Source of the DNA: an uncultured Roseburia sp.
Lineage (GTDB): Bacteria > Bacillota > Clostridia > Lachnospirales > Lachnospiraceae
Direction: 5' to 3'
Assembly: GCA_947642555.1 (NCBI GenBank)
Contig: CANRSX010000016.1
Span: forward strand, 1 to 64,000
DNA: 64,000 bases
Shown: positions 55,791 to 64,000 of the stretch, in pieces
Numbering within the stretch: the stretch's first letter is position 1
Layout: every line of letters starts with the position of its first letter
The notes under the pieces: generated by a model
The model's database searches: none
Seen by the model: only the letters and a program-made list of their open reading frames with translations
What the model was told of the DNA's origin: nothing
Program-made: the position numbers and the translations under genes

Positions 55791-56421
55791 ATAACAGGCC
55801 TTTTTCCAGCAGCATCCTCCGTATCCGTTTTATCGCGCCTGTCAGACTATCCGAATTCACACATGCCTCATCAATATTCCAAATCTCGTCGATATATTTT
55901 CCCCATATCGAGTTATATGTAGAAGGTTTTTTCCCGGGTCGTTCAAAAGAAAGCGCATTTCTTATCGAGACCGACTTTGATAATGGTGCTATCTCTGTCA
56001 GTATATACAGACTTGTTTTATAAGGAATATGATCTGAAATTTCTTTATCCACCCTGTGTTTTGAAGGAATCATATCAATCGGTATCCCAAAATATTCCGC
56101 CATACCTGTTCTGTCAGCCAGCAGCCAGGATTCCGCTTCATCAACAGCAAAATTGATCGCGGCATAATCAACATTTCTCTCTTTCTGCAGATACCGGTTC
56201 AGAAGATCTATGATACAGTTGTCATCCGAATCAAAAACCCCCACTACCGGATATTTCTTTGCAAAATTAAGCATTGTCCCAAGTGACTCAAGGGCCCGTG
56301 TACCATGCACGCGGAACGTCAGATCTTCAAATTCAGGTTCAGTCTCAGGCAGACAAAATCTGACCAGACGTTTTGCAATCTGTTTTGTCACAAAATCTTC
56401 CCCGCCAATATATATGGTCAT
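55789..56421 (-). CDS. Toprim-like protein (DUF4435/DUF4276/RloB-like) paired with an AAA ATPase
   Basis: MTIYIGGEDFVTKQIAKRLV (acidic residue near the start), VVGVFDSDDN (DxD), FAVDEAESWLLADRTGMAEYFGIP; start ATG 56421 with GGGAGG SD. Confidence 0.65.
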   Translation of the reverse strand: MTIYIGGEDFVTKQIAKRLVRFCLPETEPEFEDLTFRVHGTRALESLGTMLNFAKKYPVVGVFDSDDNCIIDLLNRYLQKERNVDYAAINFAVDEAESWLLADRTGMAEYFGIPIDMIPSKHRVDKEISDHIPYKTSLYILTEIAPLSKSVSIRNALSFERPGKKPSTYNSIWGKYIDEIWNIDEACVNSDSLTGAIKRIRRMLLEKGLL

Positions 56422-56434
56422 TCTGCCTCCCGAT

Positions 56435-57661
56435 CTATAAAAAGTCAAATAGCGACAATTGTCCATCCATGATTCCTTTCGGTGTAACTTTGGGAATCAC
56501 TGCATCCGCCGGCGTATACCCTGCTTCGATTTTTGCTCTTACAGCGTCACTCGAACTGGCCTTTTCTATCGTTGTTCCCTCTTTTCCTGGCTCAAGTATC
56601 ATAATTTCATCCAGATCAATCGTATCTGTATCCAGAAGATCATAACTATGGGATGAAATTATAACCTGACGATTTTTGGCAATATTACTTTTCTGGGCAT
56701 TTGCAATAAACATCGGCAACTGTTTCACTATTTCGGAATGCAGATACAATTCCGGTTCCTCCAGCAGCAGAACCCCTGATCCGTCTAAAATTGCCCATAT
56801 GATTCCCAGCAGTCTCAACGTGCCGTCTGAGAACTGATCTTCTCTTTGGTATGCTTCCTGCGGTCTGAAATGTTCGTATTTTACCTGCAGATGCGGCCGG
56901 CCATTTTCATCCTGCTTAAATTCCAGATTTGAGAACTGCGGTACGGCCATTTTTAAAATCTTATTTATTATTTTCAGCCTGGAATCCCTTTTTCTTGCCG
57001 AAGTCGCCGATATACTTTCCAGCAGGTTTCTCCCATAAAAATCCTCCGTAGCTGCAGAAGGTAAAAATGAATCCGTCTCCCGTATCAGCTGCGGTATAAT
57101 GTTTACATATGAAATCTCTTTAAAGCAATCATACAGCACCCGGTATTCACCATTCATCGCCGGCTGCTCTAAAAAGGTAAACTGATTTGACAGATAATCT
57201 CCGGCAGCATATTTTCTGTCCAGCAATATTTTATCCTGACATGTGATTCGTTCCAGCCGGATATTAATGTCCCTGTTTTCCTGTTTTCCTGCCGCCGAAT
57301 TAAACTGCAGCTGGTATGTCCACTCAACAGCGCCATCCTTTTTTTCATCTGTCAGACGTACAAATATCTCGATATAATTCTGGCTTCTGGCATTCAGATA
57401 CCTTAATTTCTTTATTCCTCCCCGGGCATTGACTGCTTTTTGCAGACCATCTACTGTAACATCCTTTAAAAAGCGAAAGACATCCAGAAGATTCGATTTT
57501 CCGGCTGCGTTTGCTCCTATTATAAATGTTCTGTTTGTGAGTTCAAAATCAGCATTCCCAAAATTTCTCCAGTTTTTCAGCCCTAACTCCCGAATTTTCA
57601 ATGCGGTATCCTCCCCCGTTTTTACTAAAAGCATCGTAACATATTCCGCTGAAAATTTCAA
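56435..57661 (-). CDS. AAA family ATPase (AAA_15/AAA_21, OLD/RecF-like)
   Basis: FIIGANAAGKSNLLDVFRFL Walker A, DQFSDGTLRLLGI signature, GVLLLEEPELYLH Walker B, VIISSHSYDLL. Confidence 0.92.
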   Translation of the reverse strand: MKFSAEYVTMLLVKTGEDTALKIRELGLKNWRNFGNADFELTNRTFIIGANAAGKSNLLDVFRFLKDVTVDGLQKAVNARGGIKKLRYLNARSQNYIEIFVRLTDEKKDGAVEWTYQLQFNSAAGKQENRDINIRLERITCQDKILLDRKYAAGDYLSNQFTFLEQPAMNGEYRVLYDCFKEISYVNIIPQLIRETDSFLPSAATEDFYGRNLLESISATSARKRDSRLKIINKILKMAVPQFSNLEFKQDENGRPHLQVKYEHFRPQEAYQREDQFSDGTLRLLGIIWAILDGSGVLLLEEPELYLHSEIVKQLPMFIANAQKSNIAKNRQVIISSHSYDLLDTDTIDLDEIMILEPGKEGTTIEKASSSDAVRAKIEAGYTPADAVIPKVTPKGIMDGQLSLFDFL

Positions 57662-57898
57662 ATGCTATGCTTCCTGCAGCAGATCAGCCGCCACTTTCAA
57701 ACGGAAGGCCATGGAGCGATTCCGCCCCGGATGCTGTCATGAGAATCTCGTTTTCCAGCCGCACGCCGAATCTGCCAAAAAATAATAAATGTGCCCCGGA
57801 TAATGGAAATCAGCAGCAGAATCCCGTTCTTCCTTGACAAATCCGTGGCATTCCCTTAAACTTTTATCAGTTTAATCCATATAAAGGGGGACACGATT

Positions 57899-58234
57899 AT
57901 GGGAATTGACTGGGAAGAGATTCTGGGCGCAGAGGGCGATGAGCTGGCGGATGCATATGAAGCCCGTATCGAAGAAGAAGAGCGGGCGTCCTCGCCTCGT
58001 CCGGTAACTCTGACAGATTATTGTACGGGTATCTGGCAGGGGAGAAATATCCGATTCAAAAAAATATTCAGCAATCATACATTTACAGCTGAGGAATGTG
58101 AGAAACTGCTGAAGGGGGAAGTAATCTCCTTTTCCGCTGTCAGTAAAAAAGGAAAACTGTATACGGCAAAGGGTAAACTGGCGGATTTAAATTATAATGG
58201 TCACAATTATGTCGGCTTTAAATTTGTCGATTAA
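57899..58234 (+). CDS. Small protein with topoisomerase III C-terminal/DUF3945-like domain
   Basis: FKKIFSNHTFTAEECEKLLKGEVISFSAVSKKGKLYTAKGKLADLNYNGHNYVGFKFVD; RBS AAGGGGG upstream. Confidence 0.6.
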   Translation: MGIDWEEILGAEGDELADAYEARIEEEERASSPRPVTLTDYCTGIWQGRNIRFKKIFSNHTFTAEECEKLLKGEVISFSAVSKKGKLYTAKGKLADLNYNGHNYVGFKFVD

Positions 58235-58263
58235 GCGGGCGCGTCAGAAGGCTTTCCTTACAC

Positions 58264-58305
58264 GAAAAAACGGCAGCACCCTGGCTCCTCCCCAGAATGC
58301 TGCCG
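58264..58305 (-). terminator. Terminator of spoIIID
   Basis: On minus strand: CGGCAGCA / TGCTGCCG stem followed by TTTTTT. Confidence 0.75.
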
Positions 58306-58333
58306 CCCATCTGTCTCTTTTTTGTTCCGCCGC

Positions 58334-58594
58334 CTACACCGCCGGCTGCTGATGCAGATATTTTTCCTTCGTCGCCATCCCGCCCCGGATATGACGCTCG
58401 GATTTGTTCACGTCAAGTACTTTTCTCGTCTCCGCAGCAAGCGATGGATTGACCTGCGCAAGGCGTTCTGTGACATCTTTATGTACCGTGCTTTTACTTA
58501 TCCCGAAATGCTTCGCAGCCTGCCGGACCGTGGTATTGTTCTCGATAATATATCTTGCAATCTCCATCGCTCTTTCTTCAATATAACCTTTCAA
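58334..58594 (-). CDS. spoIIID: Sporulation transcriptional regulator SpoIIID
   Basis: 86 aa; MKGYIEERAMEIARYIIENNTTVRQAAKHFGISKSTVHKDVTERL...NPSLAAETRKVLDVNKSERHIRGGMATKEKY. Confidence 0.97.
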   Translation of the reverse strand: MKGYIEERAMEIARYIIENNTTVRQAAKHFGISKSTVHKDVTERLAQVNPSLAAETRKVLDVNKSERHIRGGMATKEKYLHQQPAV

Positions 58595-58750
58595 AAGAAA
58601 TCCCCTGCACTACTTGTTTTTACATTGTATGCAGAGGAATCCCTGAATATGTCTTCCGGTTCTGAGGCCGGAAGGGACAGCATTTACATCGGTTCCCGGA
58701 ATCTCTCTATCCTGCACTGATGCTTTCTTTTTCCCGCCGGGGCCTCCCTG

Positions 58751-59557
58751 TCATCTGCCCTCCGTAAATCTCTCCGCCCGATCCTCGAACTCCTCCGCCC
58801 AGCCGTCCATCTTCTCCTCGTACGCGCGCTCAGCTTCCGCAAGCCCTGCCTCCACCTCCGGCGAAAATTCCTCCGTATACAGATTGCCCATAAACGCATT
58901 GACGAAGGCGTCGCTGATGTGAAGCTTCCAGGCCCCGTCCTCCTCCCAGGCCTCCACCGCAATCTCCATCGTGCAGGTTTCTTTCGGATCCTGCTCCTCC
59001 ACGATGGCGAGCAGCGCATCCATCCCGCTTGCAAGATCCCTGATCTCCCCGACCAGCTCCCGGATTCCCAGGCCGTCGCTTTCCGACATCTGTCGCGTCA
59101 GATAAATCATATATTCGCCCATCACATCCGTCATATCCGTGTTTGTGATGGAAAGATCTACAAAGACGCCGTCCTTCTCCTCCCTCACCCCGGTAATTTC
59201 CCAGGACAGATGCTCTAAGATCCTTTCATTCAGCTCCCGGCTGGCCTCGTACCGTTTTCCCTTTCTTCTTCCCCCGAGCAGCTCGTTGAAGGTCCGGTAT
59301 TCCGTTTCGGTGGGCATCCCGATCCAGTTGTGATGCGTGCACACATAGTTGTCCGTGTACGCGTTGAAGGTCTCAAGATCCAGCGCCTGCAGGCTTCCCA
59401 TCACATACTCCGCGGCCTCCTCCGGCGAATCCGCCGGTTCTCCCGCCGCTCTTTTTCCGCAGCCGCCGGCAAACGCCAGCCCGGTCAGTGCCAGCCCGGT
59501 CAGCATCCATAGCGCTGTGCGTTTTTGTGTTGTCTTTTTTACAGTCATAGTTTCCAT
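58751..59557 (-). CDS. Uncharacterised lipoprotein (DUF5105-like)
   Basis: Lipobox LTGLAFAGGCGKR; C-terminal VEAWEEDGAWKLHISDAFVNAFMGNL. Confidence 0.72.
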   Translation of the reverse strand: METMTVKKTTQKRTALWMLTGLALTGLAFAGGCGKRAAGEPADSPEEAAEYVMGSLQALDLETFNAYTDNYVCTHHNWIGMPTETEYRTFNELLGGRRKGKRYEASRELNERILEHLSWEITGVREEKDGVFVDLSITNTDMTDVMGEYMIYLTRQMSESDGLGIRELVGEIRDLASGMDALLAIVEEQDPKETCTMEIAVEAWEEDGAWKLHISDAFVNAFMGNLYTEEFSPEVEAGLAEAERAYEEKMDGWAEEFEDRAERFTEGR

Positions 59558-59679
59558 TCTACATGCCTCCTCTTCTCCCTGTCATCGCGGTTTCCTCTGC
59601 GTCCGAATCGTACACCCGTATTATAAAAAGAGACGGCCGCACCGGCAAGATGCCCGGCACGAATCGACGCTCTGACAGC

Positions 59680-59709
59680 AAAAAACGGCGGTCAGTACCG
59701 CCGCCGTTT
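59680..59709 (-). terminator. Terminator of the GHKL/LytTR operon
   Basis: On minus strand: AAACGGCGG / CCGCCGTTT with TTTTTTG tail. Confidence 0.75.
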
Positions 59710-59715
59710 CTGTCA

Positions 59716-61020
59716 TCATGCCGGATCATCCAGGTCAAACACTGCGGAGAAGCTGAAAAAACCTCCCTCGCAGCGGAGGGCGGAGACTGCACCGTATCGT
59801 TGTACCACCCCGTCCACATTGAGAAGGCCGATGCCGTGGCTGCCCTCCCCCTGCTTGCGGGTGGGCAGTGTCTTTCCGCGGATCTCCACCGGTTCGTCCA
59901 CCGGATTGCGCACCGAAAGGATCATCTGTCCCTCCTCTTTTACCATCTGAAACCAGATCACCCTCTCTGTGCCTTCCTGCAGACGGCAGCAGGCCTCGAT
60001 CGCATTGTCCAGCAGATTGACCAAAAGCGTCACCAGATCCTCCTCCCGCATCATGAGGCCGGAGAGGTCGCAGACATTCAGGATCATCACAATCCCCTGC
60101 TCCGACGCCTCCTGGTATTTCTGGTTCAGCACCACATTGACCACCGCATGGCCGGTATTGATGTGATCCGCATGCTTTTTTAAGCTCCCGGCCAGCCCGG
60201 CGACATAGTCCCGCGCCTCCTTTTCGTCACCGGCCTCGAGCATTCCCAGGATACAGTTCAGCTGGTTTTTATAATCGTGCAGCGCGCTTTTCTGCCGCTC
60301 ATACTCTTTCTGCATACTCCGGTAAAGGCTCATCTCGTTCTGGGTGCGCTCCTGTAACAGCGCCAGGCGCGACAGCTCCTCCTCCTTTCCGAGCATGCGC
60401 ACGATGACCTGGCAGACGCACACACAGATCACCGCAAGGCCGGATATCGCGGCCAGCCGCACCGAAGCGCCCGCCGTCGTCCCGTCCCAGGAGATCATGC
60501 TGACTGCCATAATCGCTGTCATGGCGGCCGCCGGCACATACCCGTAGCGCTCCAGCCGCATACGGCCGATTCCCCTGCCGCGCGCACGATACCGGTAACG
60601 GAACAACAGCATCAGGCACAGATTTACACACACGGTCGCAGATTCCACCACCTGTGCCGTCTGATCCGTGAGCGCGGGCAGAAACACTACGGCCCCGGAG
60701 GCCAGCAGTTCGGATATCAGCCAGTACAGTCCGCAGAGCAGCACGGAAAAAAGCAGCTTCCTTATCACACTGCCCTGATAATACAGCTGCTCCACGATAA
60801 AATACACCGCGATCACACGCACCGGCTGGAAAAGATAAGGCGGAATCGGCGAAATCGCAATGATCAGAAACCCTGCCGCAACCGCCAGAATGTCGGTATA
60901 TGCCAGCCATCTGTATCTGTCCGTCCACGTCCGCCTGGGCAGTACCGTCTCAAAAAAAGCGCTGCATCCGATCCCCATCAGCAGCGACATCATCCCAATT
61001 CTGATCAGGTCCATCCGCAC
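59716..61020 (-). CDS. GHKL-domain sensor histidine kinase (AgrC-like)
   Basis: N-terminal TM segments; LHDYKNQLNCILGMLE H-box, LLVNLLDNAIEACCRL N-box, GSHGIGLLNVDGVVQRYG. Confidence 0.92.
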   Translation of the reverse strand: MRMDLIRIGMMSLLMGIGCSAFFETVLPRRTWTDRYRWLAYTDILAVAAGFLIIAISPIPPYLFQPVRVIAVYFIVEQLYYQGSVIRKLLFSVLLCGLYWLISELLASGAVVFLPALTDQTAQVVESATVCVNLCLMLLFRYRYRARGRGIGRMRLERYGYVPAAAMTAIMAVSMISWDGTTAGASVRLAAISGLAVICVCVCQVIVRMLGKEEELSRLALLQERTQNEMSLYRSMQKEYERQKSALHDYKNQLNCILGMLEAGDEKEARDYVAGLAGSLKKHADHINTGHAVVNVVLNQKYQEASEQGIVMILNVCDLSGLMMREEDLVTLLVNLLDNAIEACCRLQEGTERVIWFQMVKEEGQMILSVRNPVDEPVEIRGKTLPTRKQGEGSHGIGLLNVDGVVQRYGAVSALRCEGGFFSFSAVFDLDDPA

Positions 61021-61727
61021 GCTCCTTTGTATACGGTATATGCTTCCTTTACCGCCTGATACTTAAGACGCGGCACCGGAAGCTCCTCCCCGGTATCCAG
61101 ATAAACCAGATAATTGCTGATTTTTCTGATATGCTTTGGATTGACGAGATAGCTTTTATGGATGCGCAGAAATTCATATTCCCGCAGCCGCGTTTCGATC
61201 TCATCCAGTTTTTCGTAGATCCCGTATGCGGCCGGCTCTGTGTCCATATAATAAAACACGGACTTGTGCTTCCTGCTCTCCACATAGAGAATGTTGTCAA
61301 TGAAAAGGCTCCTCTCTCCTCCGGTAAAGGGCAGCACGATCTGCGCCGCCCGCAGCTTCCGCAGGATGGCATCCATACACTCCGGCAGCGCCTGCTTCAG
61401 CGTGTCCTTCATGATATAGCGCACAGCGTCCACCTTATAGCCCTCCAGCACATAATTCATGTACGAGGTCACAAGCACGATCTGCGTGTCCGAGCGGAAG
61501 GAGCGGATCTTCATCGCGGTTTTTAAGCCGTCCATCTCTCCCATGCTGATATCCATAAACACGATATCATATTTTACCGCATTTTCGGACTGACGCAGAA
61601 ATGCCTCCCCGGAAGGAAAGGCATCCACTGTAAATCCGATCTCCTTTTTCTGAAAATATGCCTCCAGCAGCTGACGGATCTTTTTTCTGTAAAATTCCTC
61701 GTCGTCACACACCGCGATATAAAGCAT
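61005..61727 (-). CDS. LytTR-family response regulator (AgrA-like)
   Basis: MLYIAVCDDEEFYRKKIRQLLEAYF; DIVFMDISMGEMDGL; LytTR EYEFLRIHKSYLVNPKHIRKI; start ATG 61727. Confidence 0.94.
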   Translation of the reverse strand: MLYIAVCDDEEFYRKKIRQLLEAYFQKKEIGFTVDAFPSGEAFLRQSENAVKYDIVFMDISMGEMDGLKTAMKIRSFRSDTQIVLVTSYMNYVLEGYKVDAVRYIMKDTLKQALPECMDAILRKLRAAQIVLPFTGGERSLFIDNILYVESRKHKSVFYYMDTEPAAYGIYEKLDEIETRLREYEFLRIHKSYLVNPKHIRKISNYLVYLDTGEELPVPRLKYQAVKEAYTVYKGACGWT

Positions 61728-61793
61728 CCTCACTCCTGTCCCCTTCTGCAGCCGGGCTCCTGCACCGACGCGTTTCCGGCATCCTGCGGCTCT

Positions 61794-61841
61794 GCAAAGC
61801 AGCGCCTGCACCGACGGCCGTCGCAAAGCAGCGTCTACACC
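61794..61841. repeat. Short degenerate direct repeat (29-bp period)
   Basis: GCAAAGCAGCGCCTGCACC (61794-61812) and GCAAAGCAGCGTCTACACC (61823-61841). Confidence 0.45.
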
Positions 61842-62335
61842 TGCGCGAGAATATCCGCCGCGATGATACGCACCGGCCTGCCGTCCGTCGGAACCATCAG
61901 ATCCGCCACCGTCTCGTACCGCTCCCTGCGTTTTTCCATCAGACCTCTTATATAGTCAATATTCATGTTTCCGTTTAACACCGGGCGGTTTGTGCTGTAG
62001 CGGACGCGTTCAAAGATCGTCTCGGGAGACGCCGTCAGAAGGACGATATGACCGCTTTCCTTCATGCGCGCAGCGTTCTCCTCCCTCAGCACGCTTCCCC
62101 CACCGCAGGAGACCACAAGCTCCGATTCGCCGGCAAGCGTTCTGACAAGCTCCGTTTCCAGATCCCGGAAATATTCCTCGCCGTATTTTGCAAAAATCTC
62201 CGTGATCGGCATTCCCGCTTCCTGCTCGATCCGCTGATCCATCTCAATCATATCCATTCCCGAAGCAGCGGATAACGCCCGTGCCACCGATGTTTTTCCC
62301 GCTCCCATAAATCCGATCAGATAAATATTTTTCAT
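61835..62335 (-). CDS. aroK: Shikimate kinase
   Basis: IYLIGFMGAGKTSVARALS Walker A, EMDQRIEQEAGMPITEIFAKYGEEYFRDLE, VSCGGGSVLR. Confidence 0.95.
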   Translation of the reverse strand: MKNIYLIGFMGAGKTSVARALSAASGMDMIEMDQRIEQEAGMPITEIFAKYGEEYFRDLETELVRTLAGESELVVSCGGGSVLREENAARMKESGHIVLLTASPETIFERVRYSTNRPVLNGNMNIDYIRGLMEKRRERYETVADLMVPTDGRPVRIIAADILAQV

Positions 62336-63201
62336 CGATAAAACAGCTCCTTTACCTCATCCACCGGCATATCCTGCCCGGTGAACAGCTTAAACGCCAC
62401 GACGCCCTGCCACAGCAGCATGCCTCTGCCGCCGATGCAGATACAGCCCGCTTCCTTTGCCTCGCGAAGCAGCCTGGTCTCCTCCGGGTTGTACACCACG
62501 TCCGCCACCACAAGCCCCGGCCGCAGCGCGCTGGTGTCCTTTAACACGCTTTCCGCGTCCATCGGCTTCATCCCTACAACTGTCGCGTTCGCAAAAATGT
62601 CGCTCTCCGCGATCTCCGCCGTCATCCGCTTTGTGTCGGCGATATCATATACGCGGATCACACATCCGGGCGCTTCCCCTTCCACCTTTTTCGCCAGTTC
62701 CTCCGTTCTTCCGAAAAATTCGTCTTTCCGGTTAAACACAGAGATCTCGCGCACACCGTCTAACGCGCACTGCACCATGATCGCTGCCGCCGCACCGCCG
62801 CCGCCGGCAAGCGTGAGCTTCTTCCCGCGGATCTTAACACCTTCGTCCCGCAGGCTTTCCACAAATCCGACGCCGTCCGTGTTGTGGCCGGTCAGCCTTC
62901 CGTCCTCATTTACAATTGTATTCACCGCGCCGATCAGACGCGCTGCGGGCGACAGTTCATCCATACAGTGGAATGCCGCGCTTTTGCAGGGCATCGTCAC
63001 GTTGCCGCCCCGCATCTTGTAGGTGCGCATTGCCGCAATCGCCGCCTCCGTCTCCCCGACCTTTGTATCGATCGCCACATAGACATAATCCAGCCCGAGC
63101 TTCGCAAAGCTGTAATTATACATCGCCGGGGATCCCGAATGCCCGATCGGCGAACCGAACAGCGCCATCAGTCCCGTATGTCCCGTAATCCTGTCTTCCA
63201 T
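62332..63201 (-). CDS. aroE: Shikimate dehydrogenase
   Basis: GLMALFGSPIGHSGSPAMYNYSF, GNVTMPCKSA, GHNTDGVGFVESL, LAGGGGAAAAI; ATGA overlap with aroK; start ATG 63201. Confidence 0.94.
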   Translation of the reverse strand: MEDRITGHTGLMALFGSPIGHSGSPAMYNYSFAKLGLDYVYVAIDTKVGETEAAIAAMRTYKMRGGNVTMPCKSAAFHCMDELSPAARLIGAVNTIVNEDGRLTGHNTDGVGFVESLRDEGVKIRGKKLTLAGGGGAAAAIMVQCALDGVREISVFNRKDEFFGRTEELAKKVEGEAPGCVIRVYDIADTKRMTAEIAESDIFANATVVGMKPMDAESVLKDTSALRPGLVVADVVYNPEETRLLREAKEAGCICIGGRGMLLWQGVVAFKLFTGQDMPVDEVKELFYR

Positions 63202-63300
63202 CTTTCTGTGAACCTCCGTTTTCTGATTTCCCCCGAAGCTCCTTCTCCCCACAGACACATCATGCACATGCCGGTTCCGTTTCCCCGCTGCCTTTTGCCG

Positions 63301-64000
63301 CTACCAGCAGAGCACCTCATGCCCTGTCTCTGTCACCAGCACCATGATCTCCCACTGCGCGGAAGGTTTTCCGTCCTCCGTGTAGACCTCCCAGTCGTTT
63401 TTGGGATCCACACAGATCTCCACCCCTCCCATATTCACCATGGGCTCTATCGTAAAAATCATCCCCGGCACCAGCAGCATCTCATGGCCGCGCGTACTGT
63501 TATACCCCACCCAGGGCTCCTCATGAAAATCCAGCCCGACTCCGTGGCCGCCGATCTCACGGACGACCGTATAGCCGTTGGCAAAGGCATGATCGTGCAC
63601 CGCCTGCCCCATATCCCCGAGAAATCCCCAGGGCCGTACCTGCTCTAATCCAAGCTGCACGCATTCCTTTGTGACCTCAACCAGCTTTCGCTTTTCCTCC
63701 CCCACATCCCCGATGCAGTACATCCGGGAGGAATCCGAGAAATATCCGTTTAAAATCGTCGACGCATCGACGTTTACGATATCGCCCTCTTTTAAAATGA
63801 CATCCTCCGACGGAAACCCGTGGCAGACCTGATCGTTGACCGAGGTGCAGACACTGTACGGATACCCCTGATAGTGCAGCGGCGCCGGGATTCCCCCCAT
63901 CTCCGTGGTCATCTCATAGACGATCCGGTCGATCTGCGCCGTGTTCATCCCTTCCTGAATGTGCTCCCCGATATAATCCAGCACGGCAATGTTAATCTTA
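63301..64000 (-). CDS. map: Type I methionine aminopeptidase (5' end beyond window)
   Basis: VCTSVNDQVCHGFPS, GDIVNVDAS, REIGGHGVGLDFHEEPWV, GMIFTIEPMVNMGG; frame is open to the right edge. Confidence 0.93.
   Translation of the reverse strand, partial: KINIAVLDYIGEHIQEGMNTAQIDRIVYEMTTEMGGIPAPLHYQGYPYSVCTSVNDQVCHGFPSEDVILKEGDIVNVDASTILNGYFSDSSRMYCIGDVGEEKRKLVEVTKECVQLGLEQVRPWGFLGDMGQAVHDHAFANGYTVVREIGGHGVGLDFHEEPWVGYNSTRGHEMLLVPGMIFTIEPMVNMGGVEICVDPKNDWEVYTEDGKPSAQWEIMVLVTETGHEVLCW

Noticed and set aside
55789-57661. Naming the ATPase-Toprim pair PARIS, Gabija or Septu
   Set aside because: The ATPase lacks a fused Toprim (not GajA), no UvrD-like or HNH partner is present, and DUF4435 membership cannot be proven by eye; left as an unnamed candidate
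1-64000. CRISPR arrays, tRNA or rRNA genes, transposase/IS elements
   Set aside because: No regularly spaced repeat-spacer pattern, no tRNA-like cloverleaf or rRNA conserved stretch was recognised, and no DDE/serine/tyrosine recombinase ORF was seen (only the Rpn-like gene)

Overview
This 64 kb window looks like the chromosome of a Gram-positive, spore-forming, Lachnospiraceae/Clostridia-like bacterium. The taxonomy is inferred from gene content (spoIIID, CUT1 sugar transporters, GHKL/LytTR system). Most of the window is densely packed on the minus strand.

Housekeeping genes: guaA, aroK, aroE, map (cut by the right edge), and larC-larE for the nickel-pincer cofactor.

Accessory content, left to right:
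(1) A TetR regulator with two perfect operators placed on a sigma-A promoter, followed by a frameshifted FMN-reductase-like gene.
(2) A Gram-positive polysaccharide utilisation locus: CUT1 ABC transporter, GH3, two GH43-like proteins, YesM/AraC-type two-component system, GH78.
(3) A four-gene Ser/Thr kinase, unknown 592-aa protein, FHA protein and PP2C phosphatase operon.
(4) An OmpR-type two-component locus followed by an amidase-polysaccharide deacetylase fusion, with 11-bp phased direct repeats upstream of the fusion.
(5) A tandem-domain RhaM-like protein.
(6) A GH79-like/GPH-symporter/AraC cluster.
(7) A roughly 10 kb MarR-linked catabolic operon: amidohydrolase, peptide/nickel-type ABC transporter, ATC-hydrolase-like protein, fumarate-reductase-like flavoprotein and a truncated 2Fe-2S protein.
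(8) A two-gene AAA ATPase + Toprim-like cassette that resembles a defence system.

The best candidates for undescribed biology are (3), (7) and (8). No rRNA, tRNA or CRISPR array was recognised. All family calls come from reading motifs; no database search was run.
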